Shown in pieces: positions 1 through 8,803 of a stretch of DNA of 64,000 bases (position 1 is the stretch's first letter; every line of letters begins with the position of its first letter). A model generated the notes under the pieces. The model saw only the letters and a program-made list of their open reading frames with translations, was not told where the DNA came from and made no database searches. Source of the DNA: Bordetella parapertussis (GTDB lineage: Bacteria; Acidobacteriota; Terriglobia; Bryobacterales; Bryobacteraceae); NCBI GenBank assembly GCA_943328975.2, contig CALQCC020000004.1:113737-177736 (forward strand), in the 5' to 3' direction. A program made the position numbers and the translations under genes.

Positions 1-73
1 GCGTAGCTCAGGTGGTTAGAGCGACGGTCTCATAATCCGTAGGTAAGTGGTTCGACTCCACTCGCCGGCACCA
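1..73 (+). tRNA. tRNA with CAU anticodon (probably elongator Met), 5' end cut
   Basis: The sequence folds as a tRNA: D-arm GCTC...GAGC, anticodon stem with loop CTCATAA (anticodon CAT), T-arm AGTGG-TTCGACT-CCACT, 3' acceptor strand CGCCGGC, discriminator A and an encoded CCA ending at 73. Only three bases (GCG) of the 5' acceptor strand are in the window, so about four bases lie upstream. CAT fits elongator Met. A tRNA-Ile2 whose C34 is modified to lysidine has the same anticodon and cannot be excluded by eye. Initiator Met is unlikely, because no GGG/CCC anticodon stem is seen. There is a T:T mismatch at 31-39. Confidence 0.9.
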
Positions 74-93
74 GTTTTATTGCTTCATCGGGA

Positions 94-1017
94 CTACTGC
101 TCCCCCGCCAACATCGCATACAACCGGTCCAGTTCGGACTGCGAGTAATACTCGATCTCAATCCGTCCGCGCTCTCCGGACCCTGCGACAATCTTCACCC
201 GAGTCCCCAGGGCCCGTTCTAGCAATTCAATCGCCGCGCGCACATTCGGGTCCACCGGAACTTCCTTCTTGGGCTTCGGCGGCTCCTTATCCCCCAGAAG
301 AATCTGAGCCTGGTGCTCTACCTGGCGTACGGAAAGTCCCTTGTCGACCGCTGCCTTCGCAAGGTCGACTTGATCCTGCCCGCTGTGGAGGCTCAGGATC
401 GCCCGAGCATGTCCCATGCTCAGCCGTCCGTCCGCCACCAAATTCTGGACCTCTCGAGGGAGGCGCAGCAGCCGGATCAGGTTGGCGATGGTCGCTCTAT
501 CTTTGCCTGTTCTTCGCCCTATCTCTTCCTGCGAGAAGCCCCGCTTGGAGAGCTGGTCGAACGCCTGGGCAGTCTCGATCGGATTCAAGTCCTCGCGTTG
601 GATGTTCTCAATCAGCGCGACTTCCAGCAGATTTTCGTCGACGATGTCCTGGATGACCACCGGGACTTCCAGCAGTCCAGCCAACTGAGCCGCCCGCCAG
701 CGCCGCTCACCGGCGACAATCTGGTAGCTCTCTTTGAACTTGCGGACGATGATGGGTTGGATGATTCCGTGCGAGGCGATGGACGCCGCCAGTTCCCCTA
801 GCCGAGCTTCGTCGAATTCCGAGCGCGGCTGCTCCGCGTTCGGCTGGATCGAGGTGACCGACAATTTATTTGGCACCGCTGCCACTGCCGGGGCCGGAGC
901 CAGAGCCGGTGAAGTAGCCTGGGCCGCCGCCATAGGGGGTTGAACAGGCCGCGACGGCAGAAGGGCCGAAAGTCCTCTACCCAGCCTGCGTGGTTGTTTG
1001 TCCTCGGCGTTGCTCAT
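94..1017 (-). CDS. parB: ParB/Spo0J chromosome partition protein
   Basis: A 307-residue ParB. It starts with the [20 protein letters not shown] segment typical of chromosomal ParB N-termini (ParA-activating Arg/Lys region), followed by an Ala/Pro-rich linker to about residue 50. The ParB/Srx fold follows with GERRWRAAQ (the CTP-binding box) and [12 protein letters not shown], then a helix-turn-helix ([20 protein letters not shown]) that reads parS, and a C-terminal dimerisation segment. The start overlaps the end of parA by 41 bp, so the two genes are co-transcribed. Two perfect parS sites lie just upstream of parA. The role (origin segregation and SMC loading) follows from the family. Confidence 0.96.
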   Translation of the reverse strand: MSNAEDKQPRRLGRGLSALLPSRPVQPPMAAAQATSPALAPAPAVAAVPNKLSVTSIQPNAEQPRSEFDEARLGELAASIASHGIIQPIIVRKFKESYQIVAGERRWRAAQLAGLLEVPVVIQDIVDENLLEVALIENIQREDLNPIETAQAFDQLSKRGFSQEEIGRRTGKDRATIANLIRLLRLPREVQNLVADGRLSMGHARAILSLHSGQDQVDLAKAAVDKGLSVRQVEHQAQILLGDKEPPKPKKEVPVDPNVRAAIELLERALGTRVKIVAGSGERGRIEIEYYSQSELDRLYAMLAGEQ

Positions 1018-1771
1018 TTGCCAGGATCTCCTTCGCCAATTTGATATAGCTCTCTGCTCCGCGGGATCGCGGATCGTACATGAGGATCGGTTTGCCGTAA
1101 CTGGGCGCCTCGGCCAGCCGGATGCTGCGCGGGATTACGGTGGTCAACACGTCGTCGGTGAAGAAGTCGCGCAAGTCCTCGGAGACTTGCTTGGTCAGGT
1201 TGGTCCGCTCGTCATACATGGTGAGCAGAATCCCTTCCATCTCCAGATTGTGGGCGAAGGCTTCCCGGATTTTCTCGATGGTATCCATCAACTGCGAGAT
1301 GCCTTCCAGAGCGAAGAATTCGCACTGAATCGGGATCAGAACGGAATCCGCAGCCACTAAAGCGTTTAGCGTCAACAGATCCAGCGCCGGCGGGCAGTCG
1401 ATGAGGATGTAATGATACTGATCGCGCAGCGGTTCCAACGCCTTCCGCAGGCGATACTCCCGGTCGTCCATGTCGACCAGATCGAGGTTTGCCGCCACCA
1501 GATTCTTGTCGGACGGCAGAATGTCGAGGCCATCGCAATCGGTGTGTTTGATCGACTCCGCCAGCAAAGCGTCGCCTCGGAGAACCTCGTACAAGGTTTT
1601 CAGTTCGCCCGTCTTCTCGACGCCGAGTCCGCTGGTGGAATTGCCCTGCGGGTCGGAATCAATCAAAAGGACCTTTAAGTCGTTAGCCGCCAGTGAGGCG
1701 GCGAGGTTGATGGCGGTAGTCGTCTTCCCGACGCCGCCTTTTTGGTTCGTAATCGCAATGACTCTACCCAC
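977..1771 (-). CDS. parA: ParA/Soj chromosome partition ATPase
   Basis: A 264-residue MinD/ParA-type ATPase. The deviant Walker A is [14 protein letters not shown] right after a GRVIAITNQ strand, the switch I/Walker A' aspartate is in [10 protein letters not shown], and Walker B is in [18 protein letters not shown]. The GTG at 1771 is chosen because the protein then begins just before the first beta strand. The frame stays open far upstream to 2299, but that part is antisense to neither domain nor homologous and runs through rsmG. ParA uses ATP-dependent DNA binding to move ParB-parS complexes. It follows rsmG in the same direction and overlaps parB. Confidence 0.95.
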   Translation of the reverse strand: MGRVIAITNQKGGVGKTTTAINLAASLAANDLKVLLIDSDPQGNSTSGLGVEKTGELKTLYEVLRGDALLAESIKHTDCDGLDILPSDKNLVAANLDLVDMDDREYRLRKALEPLRDQYHYILIDCPPALDLLTLNALVAADSVLIPIQCEFFALEGISQLMDTIEKIREAFAHNLEMEGILLTMYDERTNLTKQVSEDLRDFFTDDVLTTVIPRSIRLAEAPSYGKPILMYDPRSRGAESYIKLAKEILANEQRRGQTTTQAG

Positions 1772-1855
1772 GGTCTTTGATGTTAGCACCGAACTGGCCC
1801 AGCTGGAAGAAGGAGCTCGTGAGGCAAGGGTGAAAAGGCGAAAGCGAGGCGAATT

Positions 1856-1871
1856 TGTTCCACGTGGAACA
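1856..1871. promoter_or_regulatory. parS site 1
   Basis: Perfect 16-bp palindrome TGTTCCACGTGGAACA, a canonical bacterial parS sequence bound by ParB. It lies in the short interval between the rsmG stop codon (1882-1884) and the parA start. Confidence 0.95.
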
Positions 1872-1881
1872 CTTTGTGAGG

Positions 1882-2463
1882 CTAAAGGCGAATGCAGGGC
1901 GAAATTGTTCCACGTGGAACACTTGCCAGATTCCGACCCTCGCCCCATGGGAGCGGGAAGCCGCCGAGCTTCTGAGAATCTTCGGGACCCACCAGGACCG
2001 CGAAGTGAGTCGAAATCGGCAGCGCCAGCACTTCCCCAGGCGTAACGGCCCGGCTCACCACCCAATCGAACGGACCAGAGAGATCCTGGGCTCGTCCAGC
2101 GATAACCGTAACGTTGGGCAGTTCCCGGGTGGCTTCCCGCAGGAAAACGGCCTTGCGCTGGTGCGACTCCACTAGAGTGACGTGGCATTCCGGGCGTAAA
2201 ATAGAGATGGGGATACCCGGGAATCCCGCTCCGGTGCCGATGTCGGCGATTTTCAGTGCTCCCGGCGGCAACGCCAAGCCCAAATACAGCGATTCGCAAT
2301 AATGCAGGCGCGCGGCCATTTCCGGGGATTCGATACGCGTCAGATTGAGTTTCGCATTCCAGCGCACCAAAAGATTGTAGTGGGCTTCCAGTTGAGCGAT
2401 CTGGAGGGGAGAAAGCGCCGCATAGGGGGCGAATTCGCGGACTAAAACCTCAGTGAAGGTCAT
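1882..2463 (-). CDS. rsmG: 16S rRNA (guanine-N7)-methyltransferase RsmG (GidB)
   Basis: A 193-residue SAM-dependent methyltransferase that methylates G527 N7 of 16S rRNA (family role). The N-terminal helical part has [16 protein letters not shown], the SAM loop is [16 protein letters not shown], and the acidic end of the next strand is [14 protein letters not shown]. The ATG at 2463 overlaps the mnmG stop as ATGA, which fixes the start. The C-terminus is slightly extended by a Pro/Gly-rich tail, and its last codons contain parS site 2, which encodes VPRG. Loss of this gene gives low-level streptomycin resistance in other bacteria. Gene order mnmG-rsmG-parA-parB is the classical one. Confidence 0.95.
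   Translation of the reverse strand: MTFTEVLVREFAPYAALSPLQIAQLEAHYNLLVRWNAKLNLTRIESPEMAARLHYCESLYLGLALPPGALKIADIGTGAGFPGIPISILRPECHVTLVESHQRKAVFLREATRELPNVTVIAGRAQDLSGPFDWVVSRAVTPGEVLALPISTHFAVLVGPEDSQKLGGFPLPWGEGRNLASVPRGTISPCIRL
1906..1921. promoter_or_regulatory. parS site 2 (inside rsmG)
   Basis: Second perfect copy of TGTTCCACGTGGAACA, starting exactly 50 bp after site 1 and embedded in the 3' end of rsmG. Two sites this close could act as a single ParB nucleation centre. Confidence 0.95.
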
Positions 2464-4238
2464 GACAGGCGGAGGTAGACATCCAGAACGGCGATCGCAG
2501 CGGGCGTGACGCCGGGGATGCGGCCAGCTTGGCCGAGCGTTTCCGGGCGCACCCGGGTCAGTTTTTCCTGCATTTCGCGCGATAGGCCTGGGATGCCGGT
2601 GTAGAGGAACTCCAAGGGAATGCGGCGGCCCTCGGAATCTTTCATGCGCTGGACTTGGCGATCCTGCTGAGCCAGGTAACCGGCATACTTGAATTCGGTT
2701 TCGACGGTTTCCACAACGCCCCGCATGAATTCGGCTTGAGGCAGCGATTCCACTGCGGCGAGCTTCGATTCGGGGCGGCGGAGCCACTCGACCAAGCGGA
2801 ACGTCTCGATATGCTTGCGCAGGAGCTCTTTTTCAGCTTGTTTTCGCTGAAACACGTCCCAACGGTGGTCGTCTACCAGACCAATCTTACGACCGATCGG
2901 AGTCAGTCTTTCGTCGGCGTTGTCGATCCTTAAGTGCAGGCGGAATTCCGCACGGGAGGTAAACATGCGATAGGGCTCGTCGGCCCCGCGGGTGATCAAG
3001 TCGCCGATCAGGATACCGGTGTAGCCTTGGTTGCGCTCCAGGATGATCGGGTCGGAACCACCGATCTTGGCTGCGGCGTTCAGGCCGGCGATCAGGCCTT
3101 GGCAGGCAGCCTCTTCGTAGCCGGACGTTCCGTTGATCTGTCCCGCCAGGAAAAGCCCGGGGATGGTCTTCACTTCAAGAGTGTGGTTGAGTTCGCGCGG
3201 GTCGATGGCGTCATATTCGATGGCATAGCCGGGCCGGATCATCTCCGCGTCTTCGAGGCCCTCGACTGAAGCGATCATGCGGGTCTGGACATCGATGGGC
3301 ATGGAGGTCGACATGCCGTTGACGTAGACCTCGTAGGTGTCGAGGCCTTCGGGCTCCAGAAATAACTGGTGCCGGGTTTTGTCCGGGAACTTGACGACCT
3401 TGTCTTCGATGGACGGGCAATAGCGAGGGCCGATGCCCTCGATCTGGCCGCTGTAGAGCGGCGAGCGGGAGACGCTATCTCGCAGAATCGAATGGGTTTC
3501 TTCCGATGTATACGCTATGTAACACGGAACCTGCGGTTGCTCTATCTTATTGGTAATAAAGGAGAAAGGCGTCGGATTGGCGTCTCCGTGCTGGGGCTCG
3601 AATCGGTTCCAGTCGATGGTGCGCCCATCGAGGCGCGGAGGTGTGCCTGTTTTCAGGCGCTTCCACGGTAAGTTGAATGTTCTCAGCTGGTTACCGAGCA
3701 GATCCGAGGGGGCCTCTCCATTGCGGCCGCAATGGATGGTCTGCTCCCCTATATGAGCGAGGCCGTTGAGGAATGTTCCGGAGGTGATGATGACAGCTTC
3801 GGCGGAGAGATTGCGACCATCGCGGAGTTCGACGCCGGTGACGCGGGAATTCACAAGCGTCAGGGCGGCGACCTCGGCTTGCACGATACGAAGGTTCGGC
3901 TCAGCCTCCAGGATATCGCGCATTTTGAGGCGGTAGAGTTTCTTGTCGCACTGCGCGCGCGGGCTCCACACAGCGGGGCCTCGGGAGGTGTTGAGCAAAC
4001 GGAACTGAATGCCGACCGCGTCCGTCACCTGCCCCATGATGCCGCCGAGCGCGTCGATCTCGCGCACCAGGTGTCCCTTGGCGATGCCGCCGATGGCGGG
4101 GTTGCAGGACATCTGCGCGATGAGGTCGATGTTCATCGTGACCATCGCGGTGCGCAGACCTAGACGGGCGCATGCCCGAGCGGCTTCGCAACCAGCATGG
4201 CCGGCTCCGACAACGATGACTTGGTAGGGCTTAGACAC
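2460..4238 (-). CDS. mnmG: tRNA uridine-5-carboxymethylaminomethyl modification enzyme MnmG (GidA)
   Basis: A 592-residue FAD protein acting with MnmE to install cmnm5 on U34 of tRNAs. The N-terminal dinucleotide-binding motif is [19 protein letters not shown], followed by the family signatures [20 protein letters not shown] and [20 protein letters not shown]. The FAD-binding [11 protein letters not shown] and [17 protein letters not shown] are also present, and the C-terminal helical domain carries EFKYAGYL. The start is a GTG with only a weak purine stretch upstream. It is slightly shorter than the usual 610-630 residues but no domain looks missing. It follows the sulfatase gene by 33 bp and overlaps rsmG by 4 bp. 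Confidence 0.96.
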   Translation of the reverse strand: MSKPYQVIVVGAGHAGCEAARACARLGLRTAMVTMNIDLIAQMSCNPAIGGIAKGHLVREIDALGGIMGQVTDAVGIQFRLLNTSRGPAVWSPRAQCDKKLYRLKMRDILEAEPNLRIVQAEVAALTLVNSRVTGVELRDGRNLSAEAVIITSGTFLNGLAHIGEQTIHCGRNGEAPSDLLGNQLRTFNLPWKRLKTGTPPRLDGRTIDWNRFEPQHGDANPTPFSFITNKIEQPQVPCYIAYTSEETHSILRDSVSRSPLYSGQIEGIGPRYCPSIEDKVVKFPDKTRHQLFLEPEGLDTYEVYVNGMSTSMPIDVQTRMIASVEGLEDAEMIRPGYAIEYDAIDPRELNHTLEVKTIPGLFLAGQINGTSGYEEAACQGLIAGLNAAAKIGGSDPIILERNQGYTGILIGDLITRGADEPYRMFTSRAEFRLHLRIDNADERLTPIGRKIGLVDDHRWDVFQRKQAEKELLRKHIETFRLVEWLRRPESKLAAVESLPQAEFMRGVVETVETEFKYAGYLAQQDRQVQRMKDSEGRRIPLEFLYTGIPGLSREMQEKLTRVRPETLGQAGRIPGVTPAAIAVLDVYLRLS

Positions 4239-4271
4239 CTACTACTGATTGTAGTCGGTATGCGAACGCGG

Positions 4272-5741
4272 CTACGGTTTTGGCGGAGCAGGCTTGGGCT
4301 TCGCTGCCCCAGGAGCCGGGGCTCCGTCCATGCCAAAGTGGTCGGCGAGTTGACCTCCGGTGAAGCCAGCATTCGGACGGGGCGTTTCGGGAAGCATTTG
4401 CGTGTTCCAATTCTCGAAGGCCTGTACCAATTGACTGTAGACTTCCGGCTGGCGATTGCGCAGATTGGCTCGCTCCAGCGGATCTTTGACCACGTTGAAC
4501 AGAAACGTATTTTCGCGAATCTTCAAGAACTTCATGTCGCCGGATCGCACGGCTCGTTGCGCCTTTTCGTTATAGCGCCAGAACAACGTACGCGTGACAG
4601 GGCTCGTCTCCCGCGTCAAGATCGGGAGCAAGTTGATGCCGTCACTCGGGTAATCCGGGTGCGCCTTCGCGCCGCCCGCAGCGAGCAATGTCGGGAACCA
4701 GTCCATCGAAATCGCGACTTGGTCCGTAGTGACTCCTGCGGGGATGTGACCGGGCCAACGAATGATGGCCGGGATGCGAAGCCCACCTTCCAGCAACTCC
4801 GTCTTCATGCCGCTGAACGGCCAAGTATCGGCGAAACGCTCACCCCCGTTGTCACTCGTAAAGATGACGATGGTGTTCTGCGCGATGCCCGCAGTTTCCA
4901 GTGTCTGCAACACGCGACCAATCTGCGCGTCCATCGCAGTTACCATCGCGGCGTAGGTTTCCATCGAGCCGCCGTCATAATGTGTAACGTTCCGCAAGAC
5001 ACGCGACTCAGCCTCGTCATTGGGGCCTTCCCACGGCCAGTGGGGCGCGTTGAAATGCAGGCTCATGAAGAAAGGCTTCTGACCCACTGCGTAGTCGCGG
5101 ATCAATTCCACCGCTTTGCTTCCCAGGAGCTCTGTTAGGTACCCGGACTGCTGAATCTTTACGTCTCCATCCCACAGGCCAGCGGTGTCTGTGTCAGCGG
5201 CACCGGTCTTATGTGTGAAGTAGTCGAGCAGGCCGTCGCGGAAACCCCAGAAGTGTTCGTAGCCACTTTTCATGGGATCGTAGTTGGGCAAGTTCCCCAA
5301 ATGCCATTTCCCGATGAGGGCGGTGCCGTATCCGGCATCGCGAAGAATCGAAGGCAACGTCGGATGCTCTGGCGGAAGACCCACATTCGTGGCACCCGTG
5401 CCGATGGGCTCGGCGAGCCCCACGGGTAAGCGATATTGATAACGGCCCGTGATGAGCGCAGTGCGCGTCGCCGAACATACTGCGGAATTTGCATAGGCCT
5501 GCAAGAAGCGAGTGCCTTGCGCAGCAAGCTGGTCTATGGCAGTTGTCTTGTATTCGCGCCGCCCGTAACAGGAGACGTCCGCATAACCAAGGTCATCGGC
5601 CATGATGTAGACGATATTCGGCCGCGTCGTTTGGGCCTCAGCAGATTGCGTGCCAAGGGCCGCTATCAAAGGTGCCGCAGCGCTGGCGATCGCAGTACGT
5701 CGAGTGATGTTGGTCGAATGTTGGGGCGTAGGTCGAGGCAT
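4272..5741 (-). CDS. Secreted formylglycine-dependent sulfatase
   Basis: A 489-residue arylsulfatase-family hydrolase. The N-terminus has a twin-arginine-like export signal (TRRTAIASAAAPLIAALG, then AEA). The metal-binding DD pair is in YIMADDLGYADVSCYGR, and the CSATR motif at about residues 89-93 is the site where Cys is converted to formylglycine. Later motifs GKWHLGN and FTSDNGGERFADT also bind the substrate and metal. A Pro/Ala/Lys-rich tail ends the protein. The substrate cannot be read from sequence; sulfated polysaccharides are usual for secreted members. No sulfatase-maturing enzyme is in the window. The neighbour upstream is divergent; mnmG follows closely. Confidence 0.93.
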   Translation of the reverse strand: MPRPTPQHSTNITRRTAIASAAAPLIAALGTQSAEAQTTRPNIVYIMADDLGYADVSCYGRREYKTTAIDQLAAQGTRFLQAYANSAVCSATRTALITGRYQYRLPVGLAEPIGTGATNVGLPPEHPTLPSILRDAGYGTALIGKWHLGNLPNYDPMKSGYEHFWGFRDGLLDYFTHKTGAADTDTAGLWDGDVKIQQSGYLTELLGSKAVELIRDYAVGQKPFFMSLHFNAPHWPWEGPNDEAESRVLRNVTHYDGGSMETYAAMVTAMDAQIGRVLQTLETAGIAQNTIVIFTSDNGGERFADTWPFSGMKTELLEGGLRIPAIIRWPGHIPAGVTTDQVAISMDWFPTLLAAGGAKAHPDYPSDGINLLPILTRETSPVTRTLFWRYNEKAQRAVRSGDMKFLKIRENTFLFNVVKDPLERANLRNRQPEVYSQLVQAFENWNTQMLPETPRPNAGFTGGQLADHFGMDGAPAPGAAKPKPAPPKP

Positions 5742-5814
5742 AATGTCACCGCTTCGGATAGATCATAGCACCGCGCGGTCGCAACTGCCGGGGAGTTCGG
5801 GTATGCTGTAACTC

Positions 5815-6396
5815 ATGAGAACACTCCTCACTACTGCACTCGCATTAACGCTGGTCGCCGGCGTCGCATTTACACAAGATAAGGGCGGCGCCAAAGGCAA
5901 AGCCGCGCCCGTACCCGGCATGGCTCTCACCTCGCCTGATTTCCAGGACGGTGGCGTCATCCCCGACAAATTCACACAAGCTGTTCCAAACGCGCCCTCA
6001 CCGAAATTGCAATGGTCGCAGGTACCGGATGGCACGCAAGCCTACGTCTTGATGCTGCACGATCCGGATCCGGCACTCAACAAGGGACCGGAAGACGTAT
6101 TGCATTGGATGATGATCAACATTCCTGGCACCGCGCGGGAACTGGCGGGCGGCGTGCCGGCGGGTAACCTGCCCGATGGCAGCATTCAGATCAAGAACCG
6201 TGGCGGCAACAACGCTTACATGGGTCCGGGCAATCCCGCGATCAATCCGTATCACCACTACACGTTCGAACTCTTCGCGTTGGATGCGAAGCTCCCGCTG
6301 GATGCGAACGCCGACCGGGCCGCAGTGATGAAGGCCATGGAAGGTCACGTCCTCGGCAAAGCAGTGCTGGTGGGCCGCTTCAAGCGTCCGAATTAA
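5815..6396 (+). CDS. Secreted YbhB/YbcL family (Raf kinase inhibitor-like, PEBP fold) protein
   Basis: A 193-residue protein with a clear signal peptide (MRTLLTTALALTLVAGVAFT). The PEBP-type domain carries SPKLQWSQVPDGTQAYVLML, the DPDPALNKGPEDVLHWMMINIP motif region (conserved DPD and H) and YHHYTFELFALD. The fold binds phosphate-like or phospholipid-like ligands in other proteins, but the biological role of bacterial members is poorly known. It is monocistronic, diverges from the sulfatase gene and is followed by a strong intrinsic terminator. Confidence 0.88.
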   Translation: MRTLLTTALALTLVAGVAFTQDKGGAKGKAAPVPGMALTSPDFQDGGVIPDKFTQAVPNAPSPKLQWSQVPDGTQAYVLMLHDPDPALNKGPEDVLHWMMINIPGTARELAGGVPAGNLPDGSIQIKNRGGNNAYMGPGNPAINPYHHYTFELFALDAKLPLDANADRAAVMKAMEGHVLGKAVLVGRFKRPN

Positions 6397-6420
6397 TCTA
6401 GCTAGACGTTGGTTGCAAGG

Positions 6421-6460
6421 AACGGGCTCGCTCCAGATGGGGCGGGCCCGTTTTGTATTT
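6421..6460 (+). terminator. Rho-independent terminator after the YbhB-like gene
   Basis: An 11-bp stem (AACGGGCTCGC at 6421-6431 with GCGGGCCCGTT at 6442-6452, one G:T pair), a 10-nt loop and a T-rich tail TTTTGTATTT. It lies 24 bp after the stop of the upstream gene and abuts the end of the convergent gene. Confidence 0.85.
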
Positions 6461-6881
6461 ACGGTTCGAAGCGCAACGCGGCGGGGCTACCGGGTTCACC
6501 GGAATGTTGCGCGCGACGCACCACTTGGTCGAGTGAGAGACTGACCAACTCCGTGGATTGCCCGTAGATATCGGGATAGAGCTTGAGGTCGGTCGGCGTC
6601 TTCTGCGCGATCGCGGATACCTCGGCTGCGGTCAGGTATCCCAGCATGAACTTTGTTCCGTTCGCGGCCTTGTGAATCTCGAAGTTCAGGAACTTGCGCG
6701 AACCGAACATCGGAGCTTCCGCAGCGGGCGAGTAGGTGAATCCGTACGTACCGTAGGGTTGCCGGTCGACGGGTGAACCTTCGTGGGCGTCGTCTAAAAG
6801 GCGGACTTGGTGATCTTTGCGAAATTGTTCGCGGCGCAACTCATCGTTAGCGGCCGCGGCTTGTGTCCCTGCCGGCGTCAT
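6459..6881 (-). CDS. Hypothetical protein, 140 residues
   Basis: No family recognised. The start ATG has GGAG eight bases upstream. There is no signal peptide or membrane segment. The first 35 residues are charged and probably helical. The central part (FGSRKFLNFEIHKAANGTKF, MLGYLTAAEVSAIAQ) looks like a compact alpha/beta fold, and the sequence ends in RFEP. A perfect tandem 12-bp repeat lies about 55 bp upstream of the start and could be a regulatory site. It stands alone, convergent with the YbhB-like gene. Confidence 0.6.
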   Translation of the reverse strand: MTPAGTQAAAANDELRREQFRKDHQVRLLDDAHEGSPVDRQPYGTYGFTYSPAAEAPMFGSRKFLNFEIHKAANGTKFMLGYLTAAEVSAIAQKTPTDLKLYPDIYGQSTELVSLSLDQVVRRAQHSGEPGSPAALRFEP

Positions 6882-6933
6882 GGTGTATCTCCAAAGAATT
6901 TAAGTCTTGTGATAGGCGAGTGCCTACTGAGAT

Positions 6934-6957
6934 TTTATCAAGGAATTTATCAAGGAA
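6934..6957. repeat. Tandem 12-bp repeat in an intergenic region
   Basis: TTTATCAAGGAA occurs twice without spacer, in a 395-bp interval (6882-7276) that otherwise holds only a possible 32-residue frame. A small inverted repeat (TAGGC-GAGT-GCCTA, 6913-6926) lies next to it. Both sit upstream of the minus-strand gene starting at 6881, so they may be an operator; this is inference. Confidence 0.45.
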
Positions 6958-7054
6958 AACACGGGCAGGAATCGGGCGAGGAAAGTAAGAGGGCGGCGGC
7001 AGGCAAGGTGTCCGGTGCGAGTATTACACACGCGCCATCATGAGGCATGAAACC

Positions 7055-7153
7055 CTACAGCACAGCCAAAGCATAGTGCGATCCGGTGCGGTGAATCCCC
7101 GATCCTTCGAAGAACCACTCGACTGGCGCCGCCCGTTCTGAGTCAGGCTCCAT
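7055..7153 (-). CDS. Possible small protein, 32 residues
   Basis: An ATG at 7153 is preceded by a perfect AGGAGG with a 5-nt spacer, and the frame runs 32 codons to a TAG at 7055. The peptide begins MEPDSERAAPVEWFFEGSG and ends in YALAVL. It has no signal peptide or recognised domain. The ribosome binding site is stronger than those of most genes here, which is the main evidence. It could also be the start of a gene decayed by a stop. The rest of 6882-7276 shows no gene. Confidence 0.35.
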   Translation of the reverse strand: MEPDSERAAPVEWFFEGSGIHRTGSHYALAVL

Positions 7154-7276
7154 CAGCACCTCCTGTTAAAATTCACCGGCTACGCAACGCCGGGACGTCT
7201 TTAACTTGGTATCGCGACTTCATTGTGCTCCTGGAAGAAAGTGTTGTCAATGGAATTTTGATAGCGTGGAGGCACC

Positions 7277-7630
7277 ATGTTGCTGGACAAGGTGATAAAG
7301 ATTTGTATGGCCCTGGAAGGCGCTGTTTGTGAACGCAGTGGCTCGCACGCGACGTTTCGCGCACGCAAGAAGGTGTTCGCGTACTTCATGGACGATCACC
7401 ACGGAGATGGGATCGTTGCCGTCGCGTGCAAGGTGGGTCCAGGAGATAACGCGGCGTTGGTGCGGGAGCAGCCGGAGCGGTTCTACTTGCCCGCATATAT
7501 CGGTCCACGCGGCTGGGTTGGATTACGGCTCGACCTTGGCAAGGTAGATTGGACCGAGGTGAAAGAGTTAGTGGGCGAGAGTTATCGCTTGACGATTAGT
7601 CCACGTAAACGCGTTTCACGCGCGGGTTGA
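7277..7630 (+). CDS. MmcQ/YjbR family DNA-binding-fold protein
   Basis: A 117-residue protein of the MmcQ/YjbR (CyaY-like fold) family. It has the early SGSHATFRARKKVFAYF strand, a lysine-rich turn, YLPAYIGPRGWVGLRLD, and the family-typical end VDWTEVKELVGESYRLT. A GGAGG lies just before the ATG. Members are small single-domain proteins related in fold to YjbR, which binds DNA; the cellular role is unknown. Its 3' end overlaps the 3' end of the convergent alr gene by 35 bp. Confidence 0.8.
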   Translation: MLLDKVIKICMALEGAVCERSGSHATFRARKKVFAYFMDDHHGDGIVAVACKVGPGDNAALVREQPERFYLPAYIGPRGWVGLRLDLGKVDWTEVKELVGESYRLTISPRKRVSRAG

Positions 7631-8693
7631 TGCCGCAGAGGACGCTGTAGGAAATGGTTCCGGCCATGCGGGCCATTTGTTGGGCGTTGATGGAGATGCC
7701 GCCTTCTTCGCCGAGCAGCAGCACTGCGTCACCGACTTTTAGTTCGGAGCAATCGGTGGCGTCGATGGTGGTGAGGTCCATGGAGACGGCTCCGATGATG
7801 GGGGCAAATTTTCCGTTGACGATGACTTGTCCACGGTTGCCCAGGCGATGAGGGATTCCGTCGGCATAACCAGCGGCCAGAATAGCGATGCGCATGGGGC
7901 GTTCGGCCGTGTGGATGCCGCCGTACCCGATGCGGGCTCCGGCAGGGACTTCGTTGATCGCTAGGACTGTGGCTTTCCAACTGAGCGCGGGCTGAACTTC
8001 TAAGCGCGCGCGCGGGGCACCTTTCGCCGAAGACACGTAGCCGTAGATGGCGTGGCCGGGTCGCACGAGATTGCCCCAGGCGTTGCGGCGCTGGTAGGCG
8101 ATGGAGTTGGTGCTGGAGGCATGGACGTAGCGCGGAGCGTGTCCGCTGGCTCGGAGTGCCGCGAGGATATGCTCGAAGTGTTCGATTTGTTCTTCGGTTT
8201 GGCGGCTGTCGAAGTTGGCTGACGATGCGAAATGCGTCATGACGCCTTCTAGCGAAGATGCGTTGGCGGAGACGGCTTCGACGATGGCTTCGGCTTCGGC
8301 GCGCGTCCCCAGGCGTCCCATGCCGCTATCGATTTTCAGATGGTAGGGGACTTCGACTTCTCTGACGTCGTCGAGCGAGTGGACTACGGGAGTGAGTCCA
8401 AACTCTTCCAGCGCGGGGCGGCTCTCCGGGAGGAAATCGGCCATGACGAGGACGCGACCGTGGATACCGGCTCGGCGGAGGAAAACACCTTCTTCTACGT
8501 TCGAGACAGCGAGCCAGCGGGCGCCTTCGTCTTCCAGGACGCGGGCGACTTCAAAAGCTCCGTGGCCGTAGGCATCGGCTTTGACGACGGGCATGACTTC
8601 GACGGGATGCGTCGCAGTTTCGTTGACGTGATCGCGAACAGCGCGGTAGTTGCCGCGAATGCGACCTAAGGAAACTTCTAACCAACTTCTCAT
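7596..8693 (-). CDS. alr: Alanine racemase
   Basis: A 365-residue PLP enzyme that interconverts L- and D-alanine for peptidoglycan. The PLP lysine is K38 in VVKADAYGHG, and the second catalytic base is Y257 in ARIGYGGIHTAERP. The other family motifs are MTHFASSAN, RPGHAIYGY and GAVSMDLTTID. Length is normal for the family. The promoter region holds an inverted repeat (8716-8800). It lies downstream of the glycosyltransferase block on the same strand, 110 bp after it, so it is probably transcribed separately. Confidence 0.95.
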   Translation of the reverse strand: MRSWLEVSLGRIRGNYRAVRDHVNETATHPVEVMPVVKADAYGHGAFEVARVLEDEGARWLAVSNVEEGVFLRRAGIHGRVLVMADFLPESRPALEEFGLTPVVHSLDDVREVEVPYHLKIDSGMGRLGTRAEAEAIVEAVSANASSLEGVMTHFASSANFDSRQTEEQIEHFEHILAALRASGHAPRYVHASSTNSIAYQRRNAWGNLVRPGHAIYGYVSSAKGAPRARLEVQPALSWKATVLAINEVPAGARIGYGGIHTAERPMRIAILAAGYADGIPHRLGNRGQVIVNGKFAPIIGAVSMDLTTIDATDCSELKVGDAVLLLGEEGGISINAQQMARMAGTISYSVLCGINPRVKRVYVD

Positions 8694-8715
8694 TGGGTGT
8701 CTGAATCTATTATGG

Positions 8716-8800
8716 CGTCTGCCCGCTCCCTCACGGTCGCGGCTCTGTTTCGGGAATGATGAAACTCGACCACTGAACCGCGACCCTCAGGGAGCGGACG
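8716..8800. repeat. Long imperfect inverted repeat (REP-like)
   Basis: Left arm about 8716-8744 (CGCTCCCTCACGGTCGCGG core) and right arm 8775-8800 (CCGCGACCCTCAGGGAGCGG core) pair with a few mismatches around a loop of about 30 nt. The right half has a degenerate copy at 22641-22670. The position between two same-strand genes and the second intergenic copy fit a dispersed palindromic repeat family. It could also act as a terminator or processing signal. Confidence 0.6.
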
Positions 8801-8803
8801 TTC

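Noticed and set aside
1772..2299. N-terminal extension of ParA to 2299
   Set aside because: It crosses rsmG and both parS sites and has no family similarity; the ParA fold begins at 1771.
3211..4227. Open frames opposite or within mnmG
   Set aside because: Frame shadows of mnmG rich in Arg/His or Ala, without ribosome binding sites.
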